From: Auanema rhodensis
Lineage: Eukaryota; Nematoda; Chromadorea; Rhabditida; Rhabditidae
Length of the DNA stretch: 64,000 nucleotides
Direction of reading: 5' to 3'
Assembly: GCA_964057225.1 (NCBI GenBank)
Contig: OZ059900.1
Coordinates: 940,501-1,004,500 of the forward strand
The translations under genes and the position numbers were made by a program. Under the pieces are notes generated by a model, which made no database searches, was not told the DNA's origin, and was given only the letters and a program-made list of their open reading frames with translations. Positions 1 to 10,689 of this stretch are shown here, piece by piece. Each line of letters starts with the position of its first letter. Position 1 is the first letter of the stretch.

Positions 1-347
1 CTACACTAAGTATGGTCGTTTTTATGCCTTTAACACCATATACTCACCGATTTTTGGTACAAAATCTGTAATACTTGTAAATTTTGATCATATTTGTTAA
101 GATTCGAGAATCAAACACATAATACACGAAATAAGTCTATTTTTACAAGTTTGCACTGATATTTATTCATTTTGATCAAAAAAGGTCGAAAATAGAAAGA
201 ATTTTTGAAGTTTCCGAGTTTTGAGTCCAATTTGGCTAAATCGCTCATATATAAGATCAAAAGCATAGTTTTATTGTCTATAACAACAAAAGTCATCAAT
301 TAAACGCTAGTGATGTTTAAATACTGAATTTCGCTCAAATAGCATTA
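1..347 (+). repeat. Subfamily A unit (type example, 347 bp)
   Basis: Reference copy of subfamily A. Diagnostic positions are acttgtaaatttt, gattcgagaatc, cacataatacacgaaataag, acaagtttgcactgatattt, gagtccaattt, atatataagatc, tctataacaac and catcaattaaacgc. Within A there are minor variants: gaagtttcc (as here) against gaaatttcc, cacgaaat against cacaaaat, and aaataaatc against aaataagtc. These variants tag individual copies and make long-range repeats visible. A is the commonest unit of the forward array left of 39.7 kb and nearly always alternates with B. Confidence 0.93.
170..181. other. 12-bp perfect palindrome ttttgatcaaaa, conserved in the unit
   Basis: The string ttttgatcaaaa is its own reverse complement. 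It is present in nearly every unit in both orientations of the array; K units with attcaatttgatc and the units with ttttatcaaa (near 52960 and 59905) lose it. It may be a protein-binding dyad or simply part of the ancestral sequence. No binding protein can be named from sequence. Confidence 0.6.
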
Positions 348-695
348 CTACACTAAGTATGGTCGTTTTTATGCCTTTAACACCATATACTCACCGATTT
401 TTGGTACAAAATCTGTAATACTCGTAAATTTTGATCATATTCGTTAAGATTTGAGAATCAAACATACAATACAAAAAATCAGTCTATTTTTATGAGCTTG
501 CACTGATATATATTCATTTTGATCAAAAAAGGTCGAAAATAGAAAGAATTTTTGAAATTTCCGAGTTTTGAGTCTAATTTGGCTAAATCGCTCATATATA
601 TGATCAAAAGCATAGTTTTACTGTCTATGATAACAAAAGTCTTCAAATATACACTAATAATGATTAAATCACTGAATTTCAGTCAAATAGCATTA
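348..695 (+). repeat. Subfamily B unit (type example, 348 bp)
   Basis: Reference copy of subfamily B. It differs from A by actcgtaa, attcgttaagatttgag, catacaatacaaaaaatcag, atgagcttgcactgatatat, gagtctaattt, tatatatgatcaaaag, actgtctatgataac, cttcaaatatacac and cactgaatttcagtc. The extra base makes the A-B dimer 695 bp. Rare B variants are useful tags: gtaatttttgatc at 2085 and 33402, cagtcgattttt at 3127 and 34444, and aaagcaaag at 4517, 5559 and 36529. Confidence 0.93.
592..603. other. 12-bp palindrome tcatatatatga in B, C and right-array units
   Basis: tcatatatatga is a perfect palindrome inside gctcatatatatgatc. Subfamily A breaks it by one base change (tcatatataaga), so in the left array intact and broken versions alternate with the A-B dimer. 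B also has the odd-length dyad actgaatttcagt (671-683), absent from A and C. Confidence 0.55.
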
Positions 696-1042
696 CTACA
701 CTAAGTATGGTCGTTTTTATGCCTTTAACACCATATACTCACCGATTTTTGGTACAAAATCTGTAATACTTGTAAATTTTGATCATATTTGTTAAGATTC
801 GAGAATCAAACACATAATACACGAAATAAATCTATTTTTACAAGTTTGCACTGATATTTATTCATTTTGATCAAAAAAGGTCGAAAATAGAAAGAATTTT
901 TGAAATTTCCGAGTTTTGAGTCCAATTTGGCTAAATCGCTCATATATAAGATCAAAAGCATAGTTTTATTGTCTATAACAACAAAAGTCATCAATTAAAC
1001 GCTAGTGATGTTTAAATACTGAATTTCGCTCAAATAGCATTA

Positions 1043-1390
1043 CTACACTAAGTATGGTCGTTTTTATGCCTTTAACACCATATACTCACCGATTTTTGGT
1101 ACAAAATCTGTAATACTTGTAAATTTCGATCATATTTGTTAAGATTCGAGAATCAAACACATAATACACGAAATAAGTCTATTTTTACAAGTTTGCACTG
1201 ATATTTATTCATTTTGATCAAAAAAGGTCGAAAATAGAAAGAATTTTTGAAATTTCCGAGTTTTGAGTCCAATTTGGCTAAATCGCTCATATATATGATC
1301 AAAAGCATAGTTTTACTGTCTATGATAACAAAAGTCTTCAAATATACACTAATAATGATTAAATCACTGAATTTCAGTCAAATAGCATTA
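1043..1390 (+). repeat. A/B recombinant unit (348 bp)
   Basis: The left part carries A/C variants (acttgtaaatttcg, cacataatacacg, acaagtttgc, gagtccaattt) and the right part carries B variants (tatatatgatcaaaag, actgtctatgat, cttcaaatatacac, actgaatttcagt). The switch lies between about 1267 and 1330. Units with the same switch occur at 25064 and 31665, each in the context A(aaataaatc), A/B, A, C, so the recombinant was copied as part of a larger block. The unit at 20547 is a separate recombinant: it has aattttgatc, cacaaaat and gaagtttcc. Confidence 0.85.
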
Positions 1391-1737
1391 CTACACTAAG
1401 TATGGTCGTTTTTATGCCTTTAACACCATATACTCACCGATTTTTGGTACAAAATCTGTAATACTTGTAAATTTTGATCATATTTGTTAAGATTCGAGAA
1501 TCAAACACATAATACACGAAATAAGTCTATTTTTACAAGTTTGCACTGATATTTATTCATTTTGATCAAAAAAGGTCGAAAATAGAAAGAATTTTTGAAA
1601 TTTCCGAGTTTTGAGTCCAATTTGGCTAAATCGCTCATATATAAGATCAAAAGCATAGTTTTATTGTCTATAACAACAAAAGTCATCAATTAAACGCTAG
1701 TGATGTTTAAATACTGAATTTCGCTCAAATAGCATTA

Positions 1738-2084
1738 CTACACTAAGTATGGTCGTTTTTATGCCTTTAACACCATATACTCACCGATTTTTGGTACAAA
1801 ATCTGTAATACTTGTAAATTTCGATCATATTTGTTAAGATTCGAGAATCAAACACATAATACACGAAATAAGTCTATTTTTACAAGTTTGCACTGATATT
1901 TATTCATTTTGATCAAAAAAGGTCGAAAATAGAAAGAATTTTTGAAATTTCCGAGTTTTGAGTCCAATTTGGCTAAATCGCTCATATATATGATCAGAAG
2001 CATAGTTTTATTGTCTATGACAACAAAAATCATCAATTAAACGCTAGTGATGTTTAAATACTGATTTTCGCTCAAATAGCATTA
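1738..2084 (+). repeat. Subfamily C unit (type example, 347 bp)
   Basis: C resembles A in its left two thirds but has aatttcgatc, tatatatgatcagaagc, tctatgacaacaaaaatcat and actgattttcgc on the right. It usually stands between A and B, making an A-C-B trimer of 1042 bp (for example 2433-3474). Two C units stand next to each other at 33750 and 34097. The copy at 4865 has attttgatc in place of aatttcgatc, so it is probably an A-to-C recombinant. Confidence 0.9.
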
Positions 2085-5000
2085 CTACACTAAGTATGGT
2101 CGTTTTTATGCCTTTAACACCATATACTCACCGATTTTTGGTACAAAATCTGTAATACTCGTAATTTTTGATCATATTCGTTAAGATTTGAGAATCAAAC
2201 ATACAATACAAAAAATCAGTCTATTTTTATGAGCTTGCACTGATATATATTCATTTTGATCAAAAAAGGTCGAAAATAGAAAGAATTTTTGAAATTTCCG
2301 AGTTTTGAGTCTAATTTGGCTAAATCGCTCATATATATGATCAAAAGCATAGTTTTACTGTCTATGATAACAAAAGTCTTCAAATATACACTAATAATGA
2401 TTAAATCACTGAATTTCAGTCAAATAGCATTACTACACTAAGTATGGTCGTTTTTATGCCTTTAACACCATATACTCACCGATTTTTGGTACAAAATCTG
2501 TAATACTTGTAAATTTTGATCATATTTGTTAAGATTCGAGAATCAAACACATAATACACGAAATAAGTCTATTTTTACAAGTTTGCACTGATATATATTC
2601 ATTTTGATCAAAAAAGGTCGAAAATAGAAAGAATTTTTGAAGTTTCCGAGTTTTGAGTCCAATTTGGCTAAATCGCTCATATATAAGATCAAAAGCATAG
2701 TTTTATTGTCTATAACAACAAAAGTCATCAATTAAACGCTAGTGATGTTTAAATACTGATTTTCGCTCAAATAGCATTACTACACTAAGTATGGTCGTTT
2801 TTATGCCTTTAACACCATATACTCACCGATTTTTGGTACAAAATCTGTAATACTTGTAAATTTCGATCATATTTGTTAAGATTCGAGAATCAAACACATA
2901 ATACACGAAATAAGTCTATTTTTACAAGTTTGCACTGATATTTATTCATTTTGATCAAAAAAGGTCGAAAATAGAAAGAATTTTTGAAATTTCCGAGTTT
3001 TGAGTCCAATTTGGCTAAATCGCTCATATATATGATCAGAAGCATAGTTTTATTGTCTATGACAACAAAAATCATCAATTAAACGCTAGTGATGTTTAAA
3101 TACTGATTTTCGCTCAAATAGCATTACTACACTAAGTATGGTCGTTTTTATGCCTTTAACACCATATACTCACCGATTTTTGGTACAAAATCTGTAATAC
3201 TCGTAAATTTTGATCATATTCGTTAAGATTTGAGAATCAAACATACAATACAAAAAATCAGTCGATTTTTATGAGCTTGCACTGATATATATTCATTTTG
3301 ATCAAAAAAGGTCGAAAATAGAAAGAATTTTTGAAATTTCCGAGTTTTGAGTCTAATTTGGCTAAATCGCTCATATATATGATCAAAAGCATAGTTTTAC
3401 TGTCTATGATAACAAAAGTCTTCAAATATACACTAATAATGATTAAATCACTGAATTTCAGTCAAATAGCATTACTACACTAAGTATGGTCGTTTTTATG
3501 CCTTTAACACCATATACTCACCGATTTTTGGTACAAAATCTGTAATACTTGTAAATTTTGATCATATTTGTTAAGATTCGAGAATCAAACACATAATACA
3601 CGAAATAAGTCTATTTTTACAAGTTTGCACTGATATTTATTCATTTTGATCAAAAAAGGTCGAAAATAGAAAGAATTTTTGAAGTTTCCGAGTTTTGAGT
3701 CCAATTTGGCTAAATCGCTCATATATAAGATCAAAAGCATAGTTTTATTGTCTATAACAACAAAAGTCATCAATTAAACGCTAGTGATGTTTAAATACTG
3801 AATTTCGCTCAAATAGCATTACTACACTAAGTATGGTCGTTTTTATGCCTTTAACACCATATACTCACCGATTTTTGGTACAAAATCTGTAATACTCGTA
3901 AATTTTGATCATATTCGTTAAGATTTGAGAATCAAACATACAATACAAAAAATCAGTCTATTTTTATGAGCTTGCACTGATATATATTCATTTTGATCAA
4001 AAAAGGTCGAAAATAGAAAGAATTTTTGAAATTTCCGAGTTTTGAGTCTAATTTGGCTAAATCGCTCATATATATGATCAAAAGCATAGTTTTACTGTCT
4101 ATGATAACAAAAGTCTTCAAATATACACTAATAATGATTAAATCACTGAATTTCAGTCAAATAGCATTACTACACTAAGTATGGTCGTTTTTATGCCTTT
4201 AACACCATATACTCACCGATTTTTGGTACAAAATCTGTAATACTTGTAAATTTTGATCATATTTGTTAAGATTCGAGAATCAAACACATAATACACGAAA
4301 TAAGTCTATTTTTACAAGTTTGCACTGATATTTATTCATTTTGATCAAAAAAGGTCGAAAATAGAAAGAATTTTTGAAGTTTCCGAGTTTTGAGTCCAAT
4401 TTGGCTAAATCGCTCATATATAAGATCAAAAGCATAGTTTTATTGTCTATAACAACAAAAGTCATCAATTGAACGCTAGTGATGTTTAAATACTGAATTT
4501 CGCTCAAATAGCATTACTACACTAAGTATGGTCGTTTTTATGCCTTTAACACCATATACTCACCGATTTTTGGTACAAAATCTGTAATACTCGTAAATTT
4601 TGATCATATTCGTTAAGATTTGAGAATCAAACATACAATACAAAAAATCAGTCTATTTTTATGAGCTTGCACTGATATATATTCATTTTGATCAAAAAAG
4701 GTCGAAAATAGAAAGAATTTTTGAAATTTCCGAGTTTTGAGTCTAATTTGGCTAAATCGCTCATATATATGATCAAAAGCAAAGTTTTACTGTCTATGAT
4801 AACAAAAGTCTTCAAATATACACTAATAATGATTAAATCACTGAATTTCAGTCAAATAGCATTACTACACTAAGTATGGTCGTTTTTATGCCTTTAACAC
4901 CATATACTCACCGATTTTTGGTACAAAATCTGTAATACTTGTAAATTTTGATCATATTTGTTAAGATTCGAGAATCAAACACATAATACACGAAATAAGT

Positions 5001-5211
5001 CTATTTTTACAAGTTTGCACTGATATTTATTCATTTTGATCAAAAAAGGTCGAAAATAGAAAGAATTTTTGAAATTTCCGAGTTTTGAGTCCAATTTGGC
5101 TAAATCGCTCATATATATGATCAGAAGCATAGTTTTATTGTCTATGACAACAAAAATCATCAATTAAACGCTAGTGATGTTTAAATACTGATTTTCGCTC
5201 AAATAGCATTA

Positions 5212-5558
5212 CTACACTAAGTATGGTCGTTTTTATGCCTTTAACACCATATACTCACCGATTTTTGGTACAAAATCTGTAATACTCGTAAATTTTGATC
5301 ATATTCGTTAAGATTTGAGAATCAAACATACAATACAAAAAATCAGTCTATTTTTATGAGCTTGCACTGATATATATTCATTTTGATCAAAAAAGGTCGA
5401 AAATAGAAAGAATTTTTGAAATTTCCGAGTTTTGAGTCCAATTTGGCTAAATCGCTCATATATAAGATCAAAAGCATAGTTTTATTGTCTATAACAACAA
5501 AAGTCATCAATTGAACGCTAGTGATGTTTAAATACTGAATTTCGCTCAAATAGCATTA
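5212..5558 (+). repeat. B/A recombinant unit (reciprocal switch, 347 bp)
   Basis: This unit starts as B (actcgtaa, gatttgag, catacaatacaaaaaatc, gatatatattc) and ends as A (gagtccaattt, atatataagatc, tctataacaac, catcaattgaacgc). The switch falls between about 5382 and 5437. It is the opposite polarity to the A/B units. Its right end carries the rare caattgaacg also seen in the A units at 4170 and 36182, and it is followed by a B with the rare aaagcaaag, as those two are. Confidence 0.82.
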
Positions 5559-7943
5559 CTACACTAAGTATGGTCGTTTTTATGCCTTTAACACCATATA
5601 CTCACCGATTTTTGGTACAAAATCTGTAATACTCGTAAATTTTGATCATATTCGTTAAGATTTGAGAATCAAACATACAATACAAAAAATCAGTCTATTT
5701 TTATGAGCTTGCACTGATATATATTCATTTTGATCAAAAAAGGTCGAAAATAGAAAGAATTTTTGAAATTTCCGAGTTTTGAGTCTAATTTGGCTAAATC
5801 GCTCATATATATGATCAAAAGCAAAGTTTTACTGTCTATGATAACAAAAGTCTTCAAATATACACTAATAATGATTAAATCACTGAATTTCAGTCAAATA
5901 GCATTACTACACTAAGTATGGTCGTTTTTATGCCTTTAACACCATATACTCACCGATTTTTGGTACAAAATCTGTAATACTTGTAAATTTTGATCATATT
6001 TGTTAAGATTCGAGAATCAAACACATAATACACGAAATAAGTCTATTTTTACAAGTTTGCACTGATATTTATTCATTTTGATCAAAAAAGGTCGAAAATA
6101 GAAAGAATTTTTGAAATTTCCGAGTTTTGAGTCCAATTTGGCTAAATCGCTCATATATAAGATCAAAAGCATAGTTTTATTGTCTATAACAACAAAAGTC
6201 ATCAATTAAACGCTAGTGATGTTTAAATACTGAATTTCGCTCAAATAGCATTACTACACTAAGTATGGTCGTTTTTATGCCTTTAACACCATATACTCAC
6301 CGATTTTTGGTACAAAATCTGTAATACTTGTAAATTTCGATCATATTTGTTAAGATTCGAGAATCAAACACATAATACACGAAATAAGTCTATTTTTACA
6401 AGTTTGCACTGATATTTATTCATTTTGATCAAAAAAGGTCGAAAATAGAAAGAATTTTTGAAATTTCCGAGTTTTGAGTCCAATTTGGCTAAATCGCTCA
6501 TATATATGATCAGAAGCATAGTTTTATTGTCTATGACAACAAAAATCATCAATTAAACGCTAGTGATGTTTAAATACTGATTTTCGCTCAAATAGCATTA
6601 CTACACTAAGTATGGTCGTTTTTATGCCTTTAACACCATATACTCACCGATTTTTGGTACAAAATCTGTAATACTCGTAAATTTTGATCATATTCGTTAA
6701 GATTTGAGAATCAAACATACAATACAAAAAATCAGTCTATTTTTATGAGCTTGCACTGATATATATTCATTTTGATCAAAAAAGGTCGAAAATAGAAAGA
6801 ATTTTTGAAATTTCCGAGTTTTGAGTCTAATTTGGCTAAATCGCTCATATATATGATCAAAAGCATAGTTTTACTGTCTATGATAACAAAAGTCTTCAAA
6901 TATACACTAATAATGATTAAATCACTGAATTTCAGTCAAATAGCATTACTACACTAAGTATGGTCGTTTTTATGCCTTTAACACCATATACTCACCGATT
7001 TTTGGTACAAAATCTGTAATACTTGTAAATTTTGATCATATTTGTTAAGATTCGAGAATCAAACACATAATACACGAAATAAGTCTATTTTTACAAGTTT
7101 GCACTGATATTTATTCATTTTGATCAAAAAAGGTCGAAAATAGAAAGAATTTTTGAAGTTTCCGAGTTTTGAGTCCAATTTGGCTAAATCGCTCATATAT
7201 AAGATCAAAAGCATAGTTTTATTGTCTATAACAACAAAAGTCATCAATTAAACGCTAGTGATGTTTAAATACTGAATTTCGCTCAAATAGCATTACTACA
7301 CTAAGTATGGTCGTTTTTATGCCTTTAACACCATATACTCACCGATTTTTGGTACAAAATCTGTAATACTCGTAAATTTTGATCATATTCGTTAAGATTT
7401 GAGAATCAAACATACAATACAAAAAATCAGTCTATTTTTATGAGCTTGCACTGATATATATTCATTTTGATCAAAAAAGGTCGAAAATAGAAAGAATTTT
7501 TGAAATTTCCGAGTTTTGAGTCTAATTTGGCTAAATCGCTCATATATATGATCAAAAGCATAGTTTTACTGTCTATGATAACAAAAGTCTTCAAATATAC
7601 ACTAATAATGATTAAATCACTGAATTTCAGTCAAATAGCATTACTACACTAAGTATGGTCGTTTTTATGCCTTTAACACCATATACTCACCGATTTTTGG
7701 TACAAAATCTGTAATACTTGTAAATTTTGATCATATTTGTTAAGATTCGAGAATCAAACACATAATACACGAAATAAGTCTATTTTTACAAGTTTGCACT
7801 GATATTTATTCATTTTGATCAAAAAAGGTCGAAAATAGAAAGAATTTTTGAAATTTCCGAGTTTTGAGTCCAATTTGGCTAAATCGCTCATATATAAGAT
7901 CAAAAGCATAGTTTTATTGTCTATAACAACAAAAGTCATCAAT

Positions 7944-7980
7944 TAAACGCTAGTGATAGTGATTTTTAATCGGTGAGTAT
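7944..7980. other. Inversion junction J1 (forward to inverted)
   Basis: The forward A unit runs to gctagtgat at about 7957. The expected gtttaaatact is absent. Instead agtgattttta follows, then atcggtgagtatatgg, which is the unit read on the other strand. The hexamer agtgat is present twice in a row. The 15-nt string tttttaatcggtgag across the join is also present at the other forward-to-inverted joins near 12678 and 39680. Confidence 0.88.
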
Positions 7981-10678
7981 ATGGTGTTAAAGGCATAAAA
8001 ACGACCATACTTAGTGTAGTAATGCTATTTGAGCGAAAATCAGTATTTAAACATCACTAGCGTTTAATTGATGATTTTTGTTGTCATAGACAATAAAACT
8101 ATGCTTCTGATCATATATATGAGCGATTTAGCCAAATTAGACTCAAAACTCGGAAATTTCAAAAATTCTTTCTATTTTCGACCTTTTTTGATCAAAATGA
8201 ATAAATATCAGTGCAAACTCATAAAAATAGACTTATTTCGTGTATTATGTGTTTGATTCTCGAATCTTAACAAATATGATCAAAATTTACAAGTATTACA
8301 GATTTTGTACCAAAAATCGGTGAGTATATGGTGTTAAAGGCATAAAAACGACCATACTTAGTGTAGTAATGCTATTTGAGCGAAATTTAGTGATTTAAAC
8401 ATTATTAGTGTTTAATTAATGACTTTTGTTGTCATAGACAATAAAACTATGCTTCTGATCATATATATGAGCGATTTAGCCAAATTAGACTCAAAACTCG
8501 TAAATTTCAAAAATTCTTTCTATTTTCGACCTTTTTTGATCAAAATGAATATATATCAGTGCAAGCTCATAAAAATAGACTGATTTTGTGTACTGTATGT
8601 TTGATTCTCAAATCTTAACGAATATGATCAAAATTTACAAGTATTACAGATTTTGTACCAAAAATCGGTGAGTATATGGTGTTAAAGGCATAAAAACGAC
8701 CATACTTAGTGTAGTAATGCTATTTGAGCGAAATTCAGTATTAAAACATCACTAGCGTTTAATTGAAGACTTTTGTTGTTATAGACAATAGAACTATGCT
8801 TTTGATCATATATATGAGCGATTTAGCCAAATTGGACTCAAAACTCGGAAACTTCAAAAATTCTTTCTATTTTCGACCTTTTTTGATCAAAATGAATAAA
8901 TATCAGTGCAAACTTGTAAAAATAGACTTATTTCGTGTATTATGTGTTTGATTCTCGAATCTTAACAAATATGATCAAAATTTACAAGTATTACAGATTT
9001 TGTACCAAAAATCGGTGAGTATATGGTGTTAAAGGCATAAAAACGACCATACTTAGTGTAGTAATGCTATTTGACTGAAATTCAGTGATTTAATCATTAT
9101 TAGTGTATATTTGAAGACTTTTGTTATCATAGACAGTAAAACTATGCTTTTGATCATATATATGAGCGATTTAGCCAAATTAGACTCAAAACTCGGAAAT
9201 TTCAAAAATTCTTTCTATTTTCGACCTTTTTTGATCAAAATGAATATATATCAGTGCAAGCTCATAAAAATAGACTGATTTTTTGTATTGTATGTTTGAT
9301 TCTCAAATCTTAACGAATATGATCAAAATTTACGAGTATTACAGATTTTGTACCAAAAATCGGTGAGTATATGGTGTTAAAGGCATAAAAACGACCATAC
9401 TTAGTGTAGTAATGCTATTTGAGCGAAAATCAGTATTTAAACATCACTAGCGTTTAATTGATGATTTTTGTTGTCATAGACAATAAAACTATGCTTCTGA
9501 TCATATATATGAGCGATTTAGCCAAATTGGACTCAAAACTCGGAAATTTCAAAAATTCTTTCTATTTTCGACCTTTTTTGATCAAAATGAATAAATATCA
9601 GTGCAAACTTGTAAAAATAGACTTATTTCGTGTATTATGTGTTTGATTCTCGAATCTTAACAAATATGATCGAAATTTACAAGTATTACAGATTTTGTAC
9701 CAAAAATCGGTGAGTATATGGTGTTAAAGGCATAAAAACGACCATACTTAGTGTAGTAATGCTATTTGAGCGAAATTCAGTATTTAAACATCACTAGCGT
9801 TTAATTGATGACTTTTGTTGTTATAGACAATAAAACTATGCTTTTGATCTTATATATGAGCGATTTAGCCAAATTGGACTCAAAACTCGGAAATTTCAAA
9901 AATTCTTTCTATTTTCGACCTTTTTTGATCAAAATGAATAAATATCAGTGCAAACTTGTAAAAATAGACTTATTTCGTGTATTATGTGTTTGATTCTCGA
10001 ATCTTAACAAATATGATCAAAATTTACAAGTATTACAGATTTTGTACCAAAAATCGGTGAGTATATGGTGTTAAAGGCATAAAAACGACCATACTTAGTG
10101 TAGTAATGCTATTTGACTGAAATTCAGTGATTTAATCATTATTAGTGTATATTTGAAGACTTTTGTTATCATAGACAGTAAAACTATGCTTTTGATCATA
10201 TATATGAGCGATTTAGCCCAATTGGACTCAAAACTCGGAAAATTCAAAAATTCTTTCTATTTTCGACCTTTTTTGATCAAAATGAATAAATATCAGTGCA
10301 AACTCGTGAAAATAAACTCATTTCGTGTATTGTGTGTTTGATTCTCGAATCTTAACGAATATGATCGAAATTTACGAGTATCACAGATTTTGTATTTGTA
10401 CCGATTTACTAGCGTTTAATTGATGATTTTTGTTGTCATAGACAATAAAACTATGCTTCTGATCATATATATGAGCGATTTAGCCAAATTAGACTCAAAA
10501 CTAGGAAATTTCAAAAATTCTTTCTATTTTCGACCTTTTTTGATCAAAATGAATAAATATCAGTGCAAACTCATGAAAATAGACTTATTTCGTGTATTAT
10601 GTGTTTGATTCTCGAATCTTAACGAATATGATCAAAATTTACAAGTATTACAGATTTTGTACCAAAAATCGGTACAAA
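7958..10678 (-). repeat. Inverted segment 1, mosaic of right-array and left-array units
   Basis: Units lie on the opposite strand, phased on cttagtgtag: C-like 8020-8366, B2 8367-8714 (aaatttagtgatttaaac, cgtaaatttc), E 8715-9061 (caatagaactatg), left-type B 9062-9409, C 9410-9756, A 9757-10103, a truncated B-to-K hybrid 10104-10407, then a truncated C-like unit 10408-10678 with the rare aaactagg. The outer units match subfamilies otherwise found right of 42 kb; the middle three match the left array. The segment is therefore a mosaic and not a simple flip of its neighbours. Confidence 0.86.
10366..10415. other. Junction J2a: truncated hairpin join inside inverted segment 1
   Basis: An inverted K-type unit runs through cagattttgta (10384-10394) and then tttgtaccgattt to 10407. 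This is the same join as the left half of J6 near 42061. At 10408 it jumps to actagcgtttaattg, the interior of a C-type unit on the same inverted strand, leaving out about 80 bp of the expected unit. It looks like half of a palindromic join pasted beside the other half, with the reverse-complement copy of the full join 245 bp further right. Confidence 0.8.
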
Positions 10679-10689
10679 TACAAAATCTG
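10651..10689. other. Inversion junction J2b (inverted to forward), hairpin join
   Basis: Arms cagattttgta (10651-10661) and tacaaaatctg (10679-10689) are perfect inverted repeats around a 17-nt spacer. To the left the satellite is inverted, to the right forward. The whole join, and the flanking truncated C-like unit with the rare aaactagg, is the reverse complement of the sequence around J6 (42051-42089). The join was therefore copied in the opposite orientation. Confidence 0.88.

Larger units (their letters stand above)
1..7957 (+). repeat. Forward array block 1: 23 units of A/B/C
   Basis: Unit starts and types: A1, B348, A696, A/B1043, A1391, C1738, B2085, A2433, C2780, B3127, A3475, B3822, A4170, B4517, C4865, B/A5212, B5559, A5907, C6254, B6601, A6949, B7296, A7644. 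The last A is cut at about 7957 by an inversion junction. The rule is A followed by B, or A-C-B. The pair A(caattgaacg)-B(aaagcaaag) occurs at 4170-4864 and, in the hybrid form, at 5212-5906: an offset of 1042 bp, or three units. Confidence 0.9.

Noticed and set aside
86-259. Internal ~85-bp sub-repeat based on three gatca motifs (86, 174, 255)
   Set aside because: Only the short gatca core and some A/T context recur; spacing is uneven (88 and 81) and flanks do not align, so an internal multimer is not supported.
111-299. Repeated ~62-residue open reading frame in most units as a small-protein gene family
   Set aside because: It tracks the repeat unit exactly, often starts at TTG, is shortened in all B units, has no recognisable domain or signal, and has no promoter or untranslated context separate from the satellite. 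I annotate it as part of the repeat.
7958-10678. Inverted segment as a transposon with terminal inverted repeats
   Set aside because: The inverted segments consist entirely of satellite units; there is no transposase, no foreign sequence and no target-site duplication that I can see. The apparent inverted repeats are the satellite itself.
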